64,000 nt of DNA, from NCBI GenBank assembly GCA_028023455.1, contig JAQFVV010000072.1:2686501-2750500 (forward strand). Direction: 5' to 3'. The notes beneath the pieces are model-generated. The model searched no databases. It was given only the letters and a program-made list of their open reading frames with translations, and was not told the DNA's origin. Below, in pieces: positions 1 to 10,932 of this stretch. The stretch comes from Epiperipatus broadwayi. Lineage: Eukaryota > Onychophora > Udeonychophora > Euonychophora > Peripatidae. The position numbers were made by a program, and so were the translations under genes. Each line of letters opens with the position of its first letter. Position 1 is the stretch's first letter.

Positions 1-729
1 TAACTAACATTTTGACATAGTTGATGATATTCACACAATGTTATATTTTTAGAAATTATAAAATTATAGTTTCTGCCATTAAATAAGAATATATTAATAG
101 TCCCTTTAGCTTTGAAAAAATAATAGAATGGTTTATTTTTTGGGGATTCATAAGCAGTTTGAGCACCAAAAGTGATAGAGCACGGCCATGATCTGTGATG
201 AGAGTTTACTACATTAATTCTCATAGGGTAATGCTAATAAAAATTGCTTAAAGATCATTTATTCATTGGAAAATGGTTACTGAAAATTTGTAATAAATAT
301 ACATTTATTAAATAAATTTAATTAAAATCTATGCTACATGATTTAGTGCAGTGGAAGAGAGGTAATGGCAAGATCTAAAGATCCATGGACCACAGCCTGG
401 CTATCACTTCCTATTCAAATGCCATATGACCTCTCAAGCAATCAATTTTAGATCACAACATGACTATAAATATGATTTTAGAATTTAGAAAACTATGAAG
501 CATTGGCCTTAAATGAAGACTGTTAATTGATTGAAATATATCTTAGTATGTCATCAGTAAAATTTTATTTATATTATTTATGTGTTTGAAAAGTAAAAGA
601 ATAAATGCTAATTTAAGTTCTAGGAAAAAATAAGTGCATCCTGAATGGCCTTTCCTTTTTTCAAAAACTTTTTGGAAACAAGAGATTTATTGTAAATAAA
701 TTATTGAACATATATAAATAGAACAGTAA
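1..729. other. AT-rich intergenic DNA
   Basis: No coding region, RNA gene or recognisable repeat was seen here; there are only short AT-rich runs. Confidence 0.5.
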
Positions 730-892
730 TTAACTATTATATACAGTCTTTCAATTCACAGAAGTACTTTCGGTTAATTCCTTAAGCCTCCTGTTCTTCA
801 ACTGCCTTTAAATTCAATGGCACTTGAGGAGGGTTAAGGAATTAATTGAAAGTACTCCTGCAAATTGAAAGATTGTATATAATAATTAATTC
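730..892. repeat. Foldback element, about 65-bp arms
   Basis: Bases 730-795 and 826-890 are imperfect inverted complements (both carry ATTCCTTAA and GTACTTTC words) around a loop of about 30 bp. The unit could fold into one hairpin. A non-autonomous DNA transposon (MITE) is the usual explanation, but I could not define a target-site duplication. Confidence 0.6.
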
Positions 893-1008
893 CCTTTATA
901 TTTATTATTTTTCTTGTTGTTACAATAGTTTTTAATTAGTGAAAATTTTATTTGTATTATATATATCTGTGTGTGAGAGAACAAACAAATATTATTGACA
1001 TCATTGAA

Positions 1009-1242
1009 AGGATTAAGAGACTATAATGGAGTTGGGTTGGACATATTGCCAGAAGAGATGATAATCAATTGACAGTTGAAATCCCAAGAAATTACAAAAG
1101 ACCTAGAAAGAGAGCACATATGAGATAGATGGATGAAATAAGGAAATATGTTGGTATGGTGTGGAGTAGAGAGGCTAGAGATCGAAAAAGATGGATTGAA
1201 CTTGAAGAGACCTTCATCCTGCAGTTGATCAACAATGTTTGA
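1009..1242 (+). pseudogene. LINE reverse-transcriptase C-terminal fragment
   Basis: One frame from 1009 to the TGA at 1240-1242 reads as the tail of a non-LTR retrotransposon polyprotein. It has a W-x2-GHIARRDD motif, a basic K/R-P-rich stretch, a W/M-DEI-RK segment and then ARDRKRWIELEETFI. This GH-R ... R-P-RW-D ... DR-W-LEE order is known from many animal LINEs, including those misannotated as craniofacial development protein 2-like. In-frame stops at 1024 and around 1126 show it is dead. No other part of the element was recognised beside it. Confidence 0.75.
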
Positions 1243-2755
1243 AAATGATGAGGATGATGATATTGAGGAGATTATTTATAATATATATTTATGAAAATAC
1301 ATCTTTTGTATTATGTTTTAATAAATATTATATATATATAAAGCAATAAAATATAAACATTGCTTAACTAGTTTTATAAATATAGTTTTCTGCATCTTGT
1401 ATGTTTTTTTTATATAAAATAAATTTTATTAATAGTAAATTATATACAATATATTTAACATAAAAAGATAAATTTAAGTTATATAACATATGCAACACAT
1501 CATATAAAAACACAGATAATCCAATAGCTGTTTAGGTAAATGAAGAATGTCAAATTTGAATGTGTAGCTGGAAAATGCATTTTATTTAAAAATCATAATA
1601 ATAAAATAAATACTATGGAATATATTAATGACTTTTCCCAAATTATTAATGCTTAATAATACATTCACAATAATATTTTAACTTTATTCATAGCATTTAT
1701 GTAGTCACCATAACTTTATTATGATTTATAAATGAGAGGCCTACTATATAACTTCCAATGTCTTGGTATCTCTGATGATCAATTTTGATAAGAGAAAATG
1801 AAATTTGTTGTACTTAAAAAAATTTCAAATATTATACATAAACTCAAGCATATGTCAAGTTTTACAATCAGATATTCAGGCAAAAATTACGTCAGGAACC
1901 TGTAGTCTTTCATTCACTTCTCTTCAGAAAATCACAGAATATAAATACTCTCGTTTATCTCTTATCAATCAAGAATCACTTTTAAGTTTATGTTGCCATG
2001 TTTTTAAAAATCATCTAATCTTTTTACATTATTTTTAATAAGAACTCATTTTATAGTTTATGTTTGTAGATAATTATCAAATTATTTTAAATTCAATTCT
2101 TTTATGTAAAATAAAATTCAAAATAAATTTTAATGTTTATATTTCCAACTCTGGTGAAGTCTATAGACCAGTCAAAGTTCTTGGAAAAAAGCCATGATAA
2201 AACAACATTGAATTGAAATATGTAAAAATTAGAATTTTTATATTTTGAATAAAATTTGTGATATTATCATTTTTGACATTTTTATTTATATTTATGATTT
2301 TTTTTAACTACTTTTTTTTCAGTTATTTTATTCACATCAATGTGTGCAACTTTAAATATGGTTCCATTCATCTCAATATTCTCCTTCTAATGAATATTTA
2401 TAAGTAATTTATAGCGTCATAGTCGAATACAGAGTAATAGTTAGTGCTTCCATTACTTTTTGTATTAAAAATTTAATTTTGAACTATTTTGACAAAACTT
2501 TTTATCTTTTATATTCATTTTCTACTTCAAAAATGGTTAATTTGGTAAATAAGTATTGGTTTTAAGTGTGTATCATTCTGCTTCATAACGTCATATTTAT
2601 AAGTTTTAACTCTTTAATATAACAAATTGTATAGCTGTTTAAAATACAAATATATATATATTATAAGTCCCTTACAATTATATTAACTTTAGTATAGACA
2701 ATATACATATATTTAAATATTATATATATGTAACACAATGTCCACTAATAAAAAT
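1243..2755. other. AT-rich DNA, nothing recognised
   Basis: Only short AT-rich tracts such as TA runs near 1331 and 2650 are seen. A 77-codon open frame at 1805 has no recognisable motif and its composition matches the background, so it is not called. Confidence 0.5.
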
Positions 2756-3371
2756 ATTGTAATAAAATGTAATTCTATTCCAAATAACGGTAAATAACAA
2801 AATAAATTCCAATATAAACTTTAATCAATAGTAGCACTTTCAATTATATTCATAATCATTTTCAACTAAACTAACTTCATTTCAAAATGAAGTAAAACAG
2901 CATCAACTGCAAAACACATGTCAGTTTACATATCCCACAATTCACTAATCTTAATATTCACTGATTGTCTGTTTATTATCATATTTTTATAATAATTAAT
3001 AAAATTGCCTCTTTAATTTTTACAGTCAGTGTTTTATGATCATGATAAAAATTGTAAAAGTAAAATTACTTTTTTATGAAACGAATTAAGATTTTAAATG
3101 AAGAAAGAAACAATGAAAAAAAGAACAATTTAAGAGGCATTTTTTAAAATCATTAACCGACAATCAGTGAATATTAAGATTAGTGAATTATGGGATATGT
3201 AAATCGACATGTGTTTAACAGTTGATGCTGTTTTATTTCATTTTGAAATAAAGTCAGTTTAGTTGAAAATGATTATAAATATAATTGAAAGTACTACTAT
3301 TGATTAAGATTTATATTTGAATTTATTTTGTTATTTACCATTATTTGGAATATAATTATATTTTATTATAT
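2756..3371. mobile_element. Large foldback element, about 240-265-bp arms
   Basis: The left arm (about 2756-3021) and right arm (about 3131-3371) are inverted complements over most of their length. Shared words include CAATCAGTGAATATTAAGAT and its complement, and the CATTTTGAAAT segment. The central spacer is about 110 bp and AT-rich. No coding capacity is present. The layout fits a MITE or foldback transposon; flanks are TA-rich, so a TA duplication cannot be distinguished from background. Confidence 0.7.
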
Positions 3372-3649
3372 ATATAATAAAATCAATTTATTGGCACATT
3401 TAAAAATGTATAATATTTAATCTCCAAGATATTTTCTCTTGTAATTTTATTGCCACATGATAAAAAAAAAAACAATTTTAGTAAGGTATGTGTTTAGAGC
3501 ATTAATCATTTTATTCAACTGTATAAATGATTCAAAATATATATATCTTGTGGAGTCATTCAATCATTTTTCCACATGGTGTAGTGATCAAATGAATAAT
3601 GCTGTGATTACAAGTTACTGTTTACTCTTTCTCTCTCTCTCTCTATATA

Positions 3650-4000
3650 TATATATGGGACTATCTCATACAACTGATACACTTGATCACACACGTGAAA
3701 AAAATAATCTTCGATATATGTATTTTGTGCCGAATCAGCACTCATTAGTTGGTCTAAATCATCATCTCCCACACATATTTATAATCAATGCTCAGTTTAT
3801 ATTGAAAGCAAATCTTCACACTTTAATAGACAAACTTCAATTTATGCTATCCTTCAACTCTTCAGCCATCCCTACCATTGAAAAATCTGATGATGAAATG
3901 CCCAAATCCCTTGTTAATGCCAATATTATTATCATGCCTATGTTGACCTTAAGGTCACTCTGATCCCTCATGTATAGGACTTTGTCCATTTGGTCATGTT
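3650..4000 (-). repeat. Dispersed repeat family A, copy 1
   Basis: Reverse-strand copy of a family that recurs at 4130, 12190, 18880, 21170, 22195 and 56570. Diagnostic words in sense orientation are a TTTTCAATGA stretch, CCTGTCCATTAAAGT, AACTGATGA and CACATGTGTGTGATCA followed by GTGTCAG. A 168-codon open frame over the plus strand is an antisense by-product of this repeat. Confidence 0.75.
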
Positions 4001-4530
4001 GTACAAGATAGAATGGTTGGCTGAAGGGAACTTGAAGGTCTGTGTTCAAACACTCTATATTACATCTAGACTCCAAGTATATAAAATATACTTGTATTTA
4101 AAATATTGCAAATTTAGCATGTATTCTCCCCATCCCTTTTCTCTGTACTTAAATGGATAAGATCTTATACATGAGGGGCCAGTAATATTGGCATTAACAA
4201 AGGATTTGGGTATTCTCTCATCAGATTTTCAATGGTATGAATGGCTGAAGAGTTGGAGGGTAGAGTAGATTGAAGCCTGTCCATTAAAGTGTAATTGTTA
4301 TCTTAATATAAACCAAGCATTGATTATATATGTGTGTAGGAGATGATGATCTGGACCAACTGATGAGTGCTAGTTCAGCATGAAATATGTAATTGATCTT
4401 TTTCACATATATGTGGCCTTGTATATCAATTGTATGAAATAGAGTGGATGGCTGAAAAGTGCTTGAAAGTCTGTGTTGAAATTCACTATATTACATCTAG
4501 ACTCCAGGTATATAAATATACTTGTATTTT
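3975..4530 (+). repeat. Dispersed repeat family A, copies 2 (partial) and 3
   Basis: From 3975 to about 4100 lies the terminal part of the family (TGGCTGA ... GTCTGTGTTCAA ... ACATCTAGACTCCA ... ATACTTGTATTT). From 4130 to 4530 a nearly full copy ends with the same module. The module is therefore directly repeated, while copy 1 just upstream is inverted. The GTTCAAA-type word resembles a pol III B box and TGGCTGA an A box, but they are only about 24 nt apart, shorter than in a tRNA, so tRNA ancestry is only an inference. Confidence 0.7.
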
Positions 4531-4961
4531 ATATATATCCAAGCACATACAATACTTACAAATCAAACCTCATAAGCATACATATGTTTTATAATCTTAC
4601 AACTGTTTGAACCTGTTGTTAATGAAAATTCATTCAATGAATTCAAGATTCAGTTAAGTTTTAAGAGAGAATATAGCTAATATCAAAATCCAAACAAGCA
4701 ACTTTCATATACACCATGTATATAAAATACTAGTCATTGTTCCCAAGAACTCAGAAGTATACGTTCTGATCTGGTAAGTGATGAATCATGGGTTCACTTA
4801 CAGTTGGAATTATGTCTAAATAATTTTTGGAAATTATATGTTCAAAAATGTAAAACTTTCAAACTTAGAGAATTAAGAGAAATATTAAAAACCTATAATC
4901 TAATTATATGTGTGTGCGTGCGTGTGTATATGTCTATAATTGTAAAAAAAAATTTTTTCTT

Positions 4962-5035
4962 TATATGTCAAAGCGTTGACCGGAAAGCGAACCCGGGCCG
5001 GCTGCTATGCTAACCGCTAGGCCACCAACGCTTTC
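4962..5035 (-). mobile_element. tRNA-derived SINE, family B
   Basis: On the minus strand this reads GCGTTGGTGGCCTAGCGGTT (A-box region), then AGCATAGCAGCC, then a GGGTTCGC B box, and ends CGCTTTGACATATA before a poly(A)-like run. It is one of five copies in the window and is GC-rich against its surroundings. The head and B box are intact, so pol III transcription is conceivable. Confidence 0.8.
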
Positions 5036-5040
5036 AGAAA

Positions 5041-5640
5041 AGAAAAATTGTCAATCCTTATATAATCCCTGGAACCATTTTTTAAAAAAGCTATATATAT
5101 GTTAGAAATTTTTGTTGGATCTATGAAATCGTGTCACTTGATCTTAAACATATTTTTTTGTTATACATATATGTACATCCATATAATATCATACACAATA
5201 GTGTATAATAACATAATATTTAGTAATAATAAAACCCTTAATCGCCAAGACCTAATTTGATACTTGAAGAGAGAGGAGGGGAGGGAAGTTAAAAAAATGA
5301 AAATCTTATTAATAAAATTTGGTTGTATATTACGGATTGCTCGGGTCCCTGCATTTGTGAAGTACTGTTAATTAACTTTAAAACACATATTATGGACAAG
5401 TATATGTATAGAAGACCCTGATTATCACACGGGAACTTCCTGAACAATAACAGCAGAGAAGAAAAAGAGCACAAAACATGTTTTAAAATACACATTGATT
5501 ATTGCATGCAAATTTTCTTCAAATTAGCTTGGTTACTATTTTCAAAATTAAGATGATAGCAAATTTATGGTATAGATATAAACTAATTGATATCTAAACT
5601 TATTCACAAATAATTCTGTATTTGAATTAGAGTAGGGTTT
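5041..5640. other. AT-rich DNA, nothing recognised
   Basis: No supported feature was found; the short open frame at 5289-5495 has no motif. Confidence 0.45.
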
Positions 5641-5820
5641 TTTCATGTTTCTCCATTCGTTTGATATTTACTTTCCCAAGGTGGATGAAGGCATGAGGCA
5701 TTGTAGACACTGCAGCCATCACTTCTTATATGGTCAGCCTTGGATGTGTTTCTTAAGGCTACCATTCAGATGTTCCTGGACACATGGGTTTTCCAGCCCT
5801 TTGGAACAAAGCGATCTAGC

Positions 5821-5906
5821 ATTTAGCACTGCATTTCTTTTTAAATTTTATCCACAATAAGATATTTAGCACTGCATTTCTTTTTAAATTTTATCCACAA
5901 TAAGAT
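5821..5906. repeat. Exact 43-bp tandem duplication
   Basis: Units 5821-5863 and 5864-5906 are identical, starting ATTTAGCACTGCATTTC. Exact identity in neutral AT-rich DNA implies a very recent duplication or an assembly artefact. Confidence 0.9.
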
Positions 5907-6731
5907 ATGCTGGCAACACCAGTTCAAAAAAACAACAACAATAAGGTCCCTGCTCCAATTTCTCTCTGGTATTTATTCATTTTGTGTTACTGACATCATT
6001 GGTCCCTTAATGGCACTAGACTCCAGATGGTAATATGTGATTCAAATATCTACTATCCACTTGGGTGGTATGAAATATTTTTATCTTAGAACTATCAACT
6101 TATGATTAATTAGTAGATGAATTCAAACTAATTTGGTGGTCAAAAACATTCATTAACGGTCTCTTTGATTTTACACATTTGCTAATGCATTTCTCTCTTT
6201 TTCTTTCTTTCTCCCTTCTCTCTCTCTTTTTTTAAAAATGTTAACATACAATAAAATAGAAATAACATACAGTTTTTTTAAAAAAAACTGTGATACCTAG
6301 AATTGAAACTTGAAATATTAATTAATCTTCTTGACTTGTATGAAGGCATTTAAGTTAGATTATTCACAGATGCATATTGACCCACACACATAGCCAGAAG
6401 TTGCATTCTAATATATAGCTAAAATTAGCAGAAATCTTTCACTTCATCCCCAGTTCATTTTTTTTCTGTATTCTAGCAGTGATTTTCAATCAAAAAATAT
6501 ATATAGCTGAATAAAACCAACACAAAAAAAGAAATTTCTCTCTACTACTTCCTTTTTTTTTTTTCTGGAATAATTGGGGTCTTGCTTGGGTTTCCAATTA
6601 ATACACTACAATATATATATATTCTTTTTATCAATAGTTTGTTGAATAAACTTACTTCTTTCATGCGTTCTACAAACTATACTATTTTGTTATATACACT
6701 TTTCGATATCTATTATCAAAAGAAATATTTT
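5907..6731. other. AT-rich DNA with pyrimidine tract
   Basis: Contains a C/T-rich tract around 6190-6232 and TA runs; nothing else is recognised. Confidence 0.45.
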
Positions 6732-6869
6732 TATTTTTATAGTTTTTTTTTTTTTTAAATGTCATAGCATCGGCCGGGACGCGAACCCGCAACCCGGGCA
6801 ACTGCCTGCAAGTGCAAGGTAGTCGCGCTGACCTCTCGACCACCAATGCAAAACTATTTTTATAGTTTT
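6732..6869 (-). mobile_element. tRNA-derived SINE, family B, with 15-bp TSD
   Basis: The body (about 6762-6850) on the minus strand begins GCATTGGTGGTCGAGAGGTC, a type II-like A-box head, continues through a GC-rich arm, and has the B box GGGTTCGCGTCCC before ATGCTATGACAT and a poly(A) tract. It is flanked by a perfect 15-bp target-site duplication (TATTTTTATAGTTTT at 6732-6746 and 6855-6869), as expected for LINE-assisted retroposition. It is the most GC-rich copy and probably among the youngest. Confidence 0.88.
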
Positions 6870-7680
6870 CATTATTAGTTTTCAAATGTTTTGACATCTT
6901 CATAAACTTGTCATTTTCAAGATTTTAATTATATATATGCTTGTTTAAAACATTTAAACTGTTAATTTTATTTTTATTTATATTTTACATTGTATATATT
7001 GAAACATGTCACACCTCAACAATGTTGGAATCTAATTTTTTTTTATTAGAAGGAAAGGAGGGTGGAATATTTCCAAATAGAAAACACATACAAAGCATTA
7101 TAATAATGACATAATAATCATGGATACTTTTGGCAAGGAGAGCTGTTATTTTATCAAATTAAGTATATGAATGCATGATTTTAGGACAGGTTCTTACTCT
7201 TTATGTCTTCATTCTGTTTGTTTTCACACAGTTACAGATTATTAATTGTATAATATCATGATAAAATCTCTCACAAAATGGAAGTTTAATGAACAGGAAG
7301 TTAAAAAAATCATTTCGCATTATACAAGCAGAAACAATTGCACATGCTCACACAAAAAAAACAATAAAAAAATGATTACAAAGGGGGAAAGTTCAATACT
7401 ATATAGAAAACTTCTATTGGAATTTATAATCAAAAGCAGTCAGTAATTATCTAAAATCAAAAAATCACCTTCAAAATTTTAAAATAAAAAGCAAGCATTA
7501 AATTACAAAAATGAATGAAAATTTAAATTTAAGTATCTCAACCTTTACTTTGTAAAAAAAAAAAGGTGTTTTTAAATTTGTGGGTAAATTTCTATTTTAT
7601 CTTTTTATTCAATGTATCTTATATATAAAATCTTTATTTTCTCTGTTGTCTGATTGATGGATGTATGTTTGTCCAATGTC
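6870..7680. other. AT-rich DNA, nothing recognised
   Basis: No supported gene. A 66-codon frame at 7246 has background composition and is not called. Confidence 0.45.
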
Positions 7681-7985
7681 ACATGTCAAAATCACAGTCA
7701 CTATGTTTATGTCAAGGAAGTAATTTCACCATTAAATAAAAAAACACTGGAAAAAAACACGTATGAGTGCTTTTAATGACAGAGACATAGTATATATTTA
7801 ACAGTAAAGATTCCTAGCCAGCTGCAGAATCACACATCAAATTCACAGTCATTATGTTTATGTGAAGGAAGTAATTTCACAATTAAATAAAAAACTCTGG
7901 GAAAAAAATCAATACGAGTGTTTTTAAGTACAGAGACATAGTATTATTTCACAGTAAAGATTCCTAGTCAGCTGTAGAAACAGCC
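7681..7985. repeat. Imperfect tandem repeat, about 151-bp period, two units
   Basis: Unit 1 (about 7681-7830) and unit 2 (about 7831-7985) share ACAGTCA-TATGTTTATGT, GAAGGAAGTAATTTCAC, ATTAAATAAAAAA, ACAGAGACATAGTAT and AGTAAAGATTCCTAG. Divergence is by scattered substitutions and small indels, so the duplication is old. Confidence 0.8.
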
Positions 7986-8104
7986 TCAAATGTTGGTTTG
8001 TAATTTAGCATTAAGGTGCTCCGTACTTTCATGGTCTGTCAATCCACTAATATAATTCAGCTGAATGACCTACTTAGCAATATTAGTAATGTTTAGTAAA
8101 AAGC

Positions 8105-8250
8105 AAACATATATTTACATTAAATTCTTTAAAAAATTGTTAAAGCAATCAATTTTAAAAAAATTACAAATATTATGATTAATAAAAAAATATTGCAAAA
8201 ACGACAGGCTCAAAGGCTGGCATTTTGTATTCCAACATTAATAAATGGTA
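8105..8250 (+). repeat. Repeat R, copy flanking the LINE tail (upstream)
   Basis: Shares the TTTACATTAAAT-CTTTAAAAAA, TTGTTAAAGCAATCAATTT and ACAAAAA-GA-GGGCT words with 9033-9150 and 9170-9235, which lie on the other side of the LINE tail at 8425-8975. The LINE may therefore have inserted into an older repeat array. Confidence 0.65.
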
Positions 8251-8424
8251 ACTATTAATAAAGGTAAAAAAAAATGATTACATTTGTTCATGACACTTAA
8301 AAAATATCAAAAAAAATAATTTAAATTATTTATTCAGAGGGCGCTCTAGTAAATATATAGTGGACAAAAAATAAATAAAAAGAATTTTAAAAAAATAAAA
8401 GAATAGGGAGTTAGAGAGATGGAG

Positions 8425-8975
8425 AACTAGTATGGAGAGTAAAAAGAGTTTAAATATATATAGAAATAAACAATATTAGGTGTGAGTTAATATATGATAA
8501 TAGTAAGGAAAGTAGTTTATTATTTAAGGCTTGAACAGGATCTTTAACAACAATAGAATATACATGTAAATGGAAAAATATGGGTGATTTAGTTTGTAAA
8601 TTATGTAAGGAAGAAATAGAAAATATTGGGCATCTGTTAATTGAATGTAAATGCTTAAAAACAGAAAGGGTACAATTAATGAAGTTATGGAAAAATAAAT
8701 ATAAAAAAAGTGATTATACAGAAAGTGGATTATTGGTTTTTATGCTGGGTTTGGGAAAAGAAAAGGGGAGTTTAGATATAAAGACCATAGATTTGACAAA
8801 GATTATGTTGTGGAAATGAGATAGAGCAGAATATGGGGAAACTTAGAGTGGAGAATGGAAAATAAAGTGACTAACAGGTTTCTCTGGGCATAATTGTTGA
8901 GAGATTCTTGACTCCATTTAAGGAGAAGCTACAGTACATCACATCACAAATACAACAGGTATATTTTAAAATGTA
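8425..8975 (+). pseudogene. LINE 3' end with HLL-C zinc-knuckle-like tail (copy 1)
   Basis: The open frame 8580-8819 encodes a C-x2-C-x10-H-x4-C element (CKLC ... IGHLLIEC) followed by KSDYTESGLLVFMLGLGKEK and a final LTKIMLWK. Such a Cys/His tail at the end of the reverse-transcriptase polyprotein is typical of several LINE clades. An in-frame TGA follows LWK where the second copy (48766-49026) reads W and continues. Both copies share an untranslated tail with CTAACAGGTTT and GGGCATAATTG, ending in short CATCA-type repeats. Confidence 0.75.
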
Positions 8976-9032
8976 AATTTTAATTTAGCTTATTAAAATT
9001 CAGAAATTTATTTATATAATATTAAAATGTTT

Positions 9033-9235
9033 TGTTTACTTTACATTAAATCTTTAAAAAAAAATGTATTAAAGCAATCAATTATTACAAAAATGATGGG
9101 CTTCCAGTCCATCATATTTGTATTCTGTGGTAATAATGGTCCTTCAGGGCATTGTACAATTCTCACATTTAAAATCTTTTGTTTAATTTACATTAAATCT
9201 TAAAAAAAATTGTTAAAGCAATTAATTTAAAAGAA
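9033..9235 (+). repeat. Repeat R, two further copies
   Basis: Two partial copies (about 9033-9150 and 9170-9235) of the sequence at 8105-8250, in the same orientation. Confidence 0.6.
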
Positions 9236-9243
9236 ACATCTTT

Positions 9244-9341
9244 ATGATGCCAAGTATGTCTGCAATATATATATATTTTTAAAGTTATATATATGATGCC
9301 AAGTATGTCTGCAATATATATATATTTTTAAAGTTAATATC
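9244..9341. repeat. 49-bp tandem duplication
   Basis: ATGATGCCAAGTATGTCTGC begins at 9244 and again at 9293. The units match through the following TA/poly-T stretch and diverge only at the last few bases. Confidence 0.88.
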
Positions 9342-10078
9342 TGAGAACAAATTTCAAAAATTGATTAGGAACTAAAACTTTTGATCTCTATAAAAAAATT
9401 ATCTTTTATATTTTTTAACGTTTTAATAAAAATATAGTTTTTGATTATAAATATGAAAATTCTGAAAAATATTTTTAAAAATCTACTGGTAAAAAAAATT
9501 TAAGAATAGCTTTACATAATTAGGTGAAAAAGATTATAATTGCCTGTGTTTTTTTTTTAAACAAATATTTAATTTTTTTTATATTAATGAATGAGATAGG
9601 AGAAAGAAAATGTTAAATTGTTATTCTTATTACTATTATTTCATTTAAAACTTGAATTTTTGTGTTTTATTTACTTCATATCTTCATAATTATTAAATAT
9701 TTCTATATACAATATAATTCAATATGAATATCCGTGCATTAATTAAGAATATTTTGCAACTACTGTAAATATAAAAGTAAATGCCACAGTTTCTTTGTGT
9801 CGTGATACCAATTAAATGTTAATAACATTCCATTAGAAATTTGACTCTGTTGTTCACTAATTTGATTTTTCAGGAACCGAATCCAATATAATAAATAAGG
9901 AATTCCATATATTCTAAAAATATGATGAGAAGATTATAAAAAGTTAATATGCTATTTTGCTTACTGAATGTGATTTATATTAAATCCACCAAGACAGGAA
10001 TTGACATGAGAAGTAGATGAAGAATAATAGATTTTAAAATTAGTTTGTAGTGAACTTAAGCTTGGTTTTTAGAAGGGA
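9342..10078. other. AT-rich DNA, nothing recognised
   Basis: No supported feature. Confidence 0.45.
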
Positions 10079-10204
10079 AAGGTAGATCACATTTATATTG
10101 TAAAGATTATCTCAAAAATATCTGAAAGAGGTGAAATATTAATTGCATTCATTGGGAAAGAAAATAATGAGAATACAATTAGACAAGATCTTAAACAGGA
10201 GTGA
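10079..10204 (+). pseudogene. LINE reverse-transcriptase finger/motif A fragment
   Basis: The frame 10079-10204 reads DHIYIVKIISKISERG then EILIAFIGKENNEN. It resembles the T-D-IFI-R-(x)-EK ... LY-AFIDLEKAFD segment of non-LTR reverse transcriptases, with the catalytic FID...AFD motif decayed to FIG...NEN. It ends at a TGA at 10202 and no other domain is readable next to it. The match is short, so I hold it less firmly than the other LINE relics. Confidence 0.5.
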
Positions 10205-10854
10205 TGTAGTGGGCCAACTGTCTGAGGTGCTGAATTGGAATAGGCATTGAAATTCATTGTTTTGTTCGATAAATGATGTTAAGTAGCCTTTTCAATATTT
10301 AAAATACATAGTTTTGAGGACTTGCCTCAGGTGTTAAAATTGATTGACCAGACGCTGGTCTTGAAGTCTTCAAATAGAAAATTTGGTATAGAAAAGATTA
10401 AAAGAATCACTTAAACATATTAAATGATTATACTACATGTGTGGACATATTGTTGTTTGGCGAGTTGATTTGTACAATTAAGGAGAAAATCTTTGCTGTA
10501 TTCAAAGTGATAATGTAGGATATAGATTTCAAATGTTAATAATTTAGAAAATGTTTTCTTTGCCTTTTTTAATGCATTCAATCGGTATTATCGTTATCAT
10601 AATAAAGTATATCTCTAAGTATATGAATATTCTAAAAATATTTTTTTTAATACAAAAGATAAAGCAAACGGTGAAAAATGCATGCGGTAATAGAGTTACA
10701 ATGTAATCTGACTCATTTGAATATTTGATATCAAACATTACTGGAAAAAAACATTAAATAAAAAACCAATGTAAACGTTTCAAAAAAGAAAAAATACGCT
10801 TTTTAACTGAAAAATAATTATTTTCGTCCAAATAAATTAAATAACTCCATTGCA
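10205..10854. other. AT-rich DNA, nothing recognised
   Basis: No supported feature. Confidence 0.45.
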
Positions 10855-10859
10855 AGATA

Positions 10860-10932
10860 CTTCCTTTCATATGTCGAATCCAGGCCAGCTGCTTGGAAGG
10901 CAGCTATGCTAACCACTAGGCCACCAATGCCT
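10860..10932 (-). mobile_element. tRNA-derived SINE, family B, truncated
   Basis: On the minus strand it reads GCATTGGTGGCCTAGTGGTT, AGCATAGCTGCC, and a damaged B region (CTGGATTCGACATATG). It lacks the sequence between B box and tail seen in the 24178 copy. Confidence 0.75.

Noticed and set aside
3457-3963. 168-codon plus-strand open frame
   Set aside because: Most of it is the antisense of dispersed repeat family A, and related peptides arise from other copies (22181, 56699). No protein motif is present.
5645-5860. 71-codon plus-strand frame with several His and Cys
   Set aside because: The Cys/His spacing does not match a known finger, and the end of the frame is created by the 43-bp duplication.
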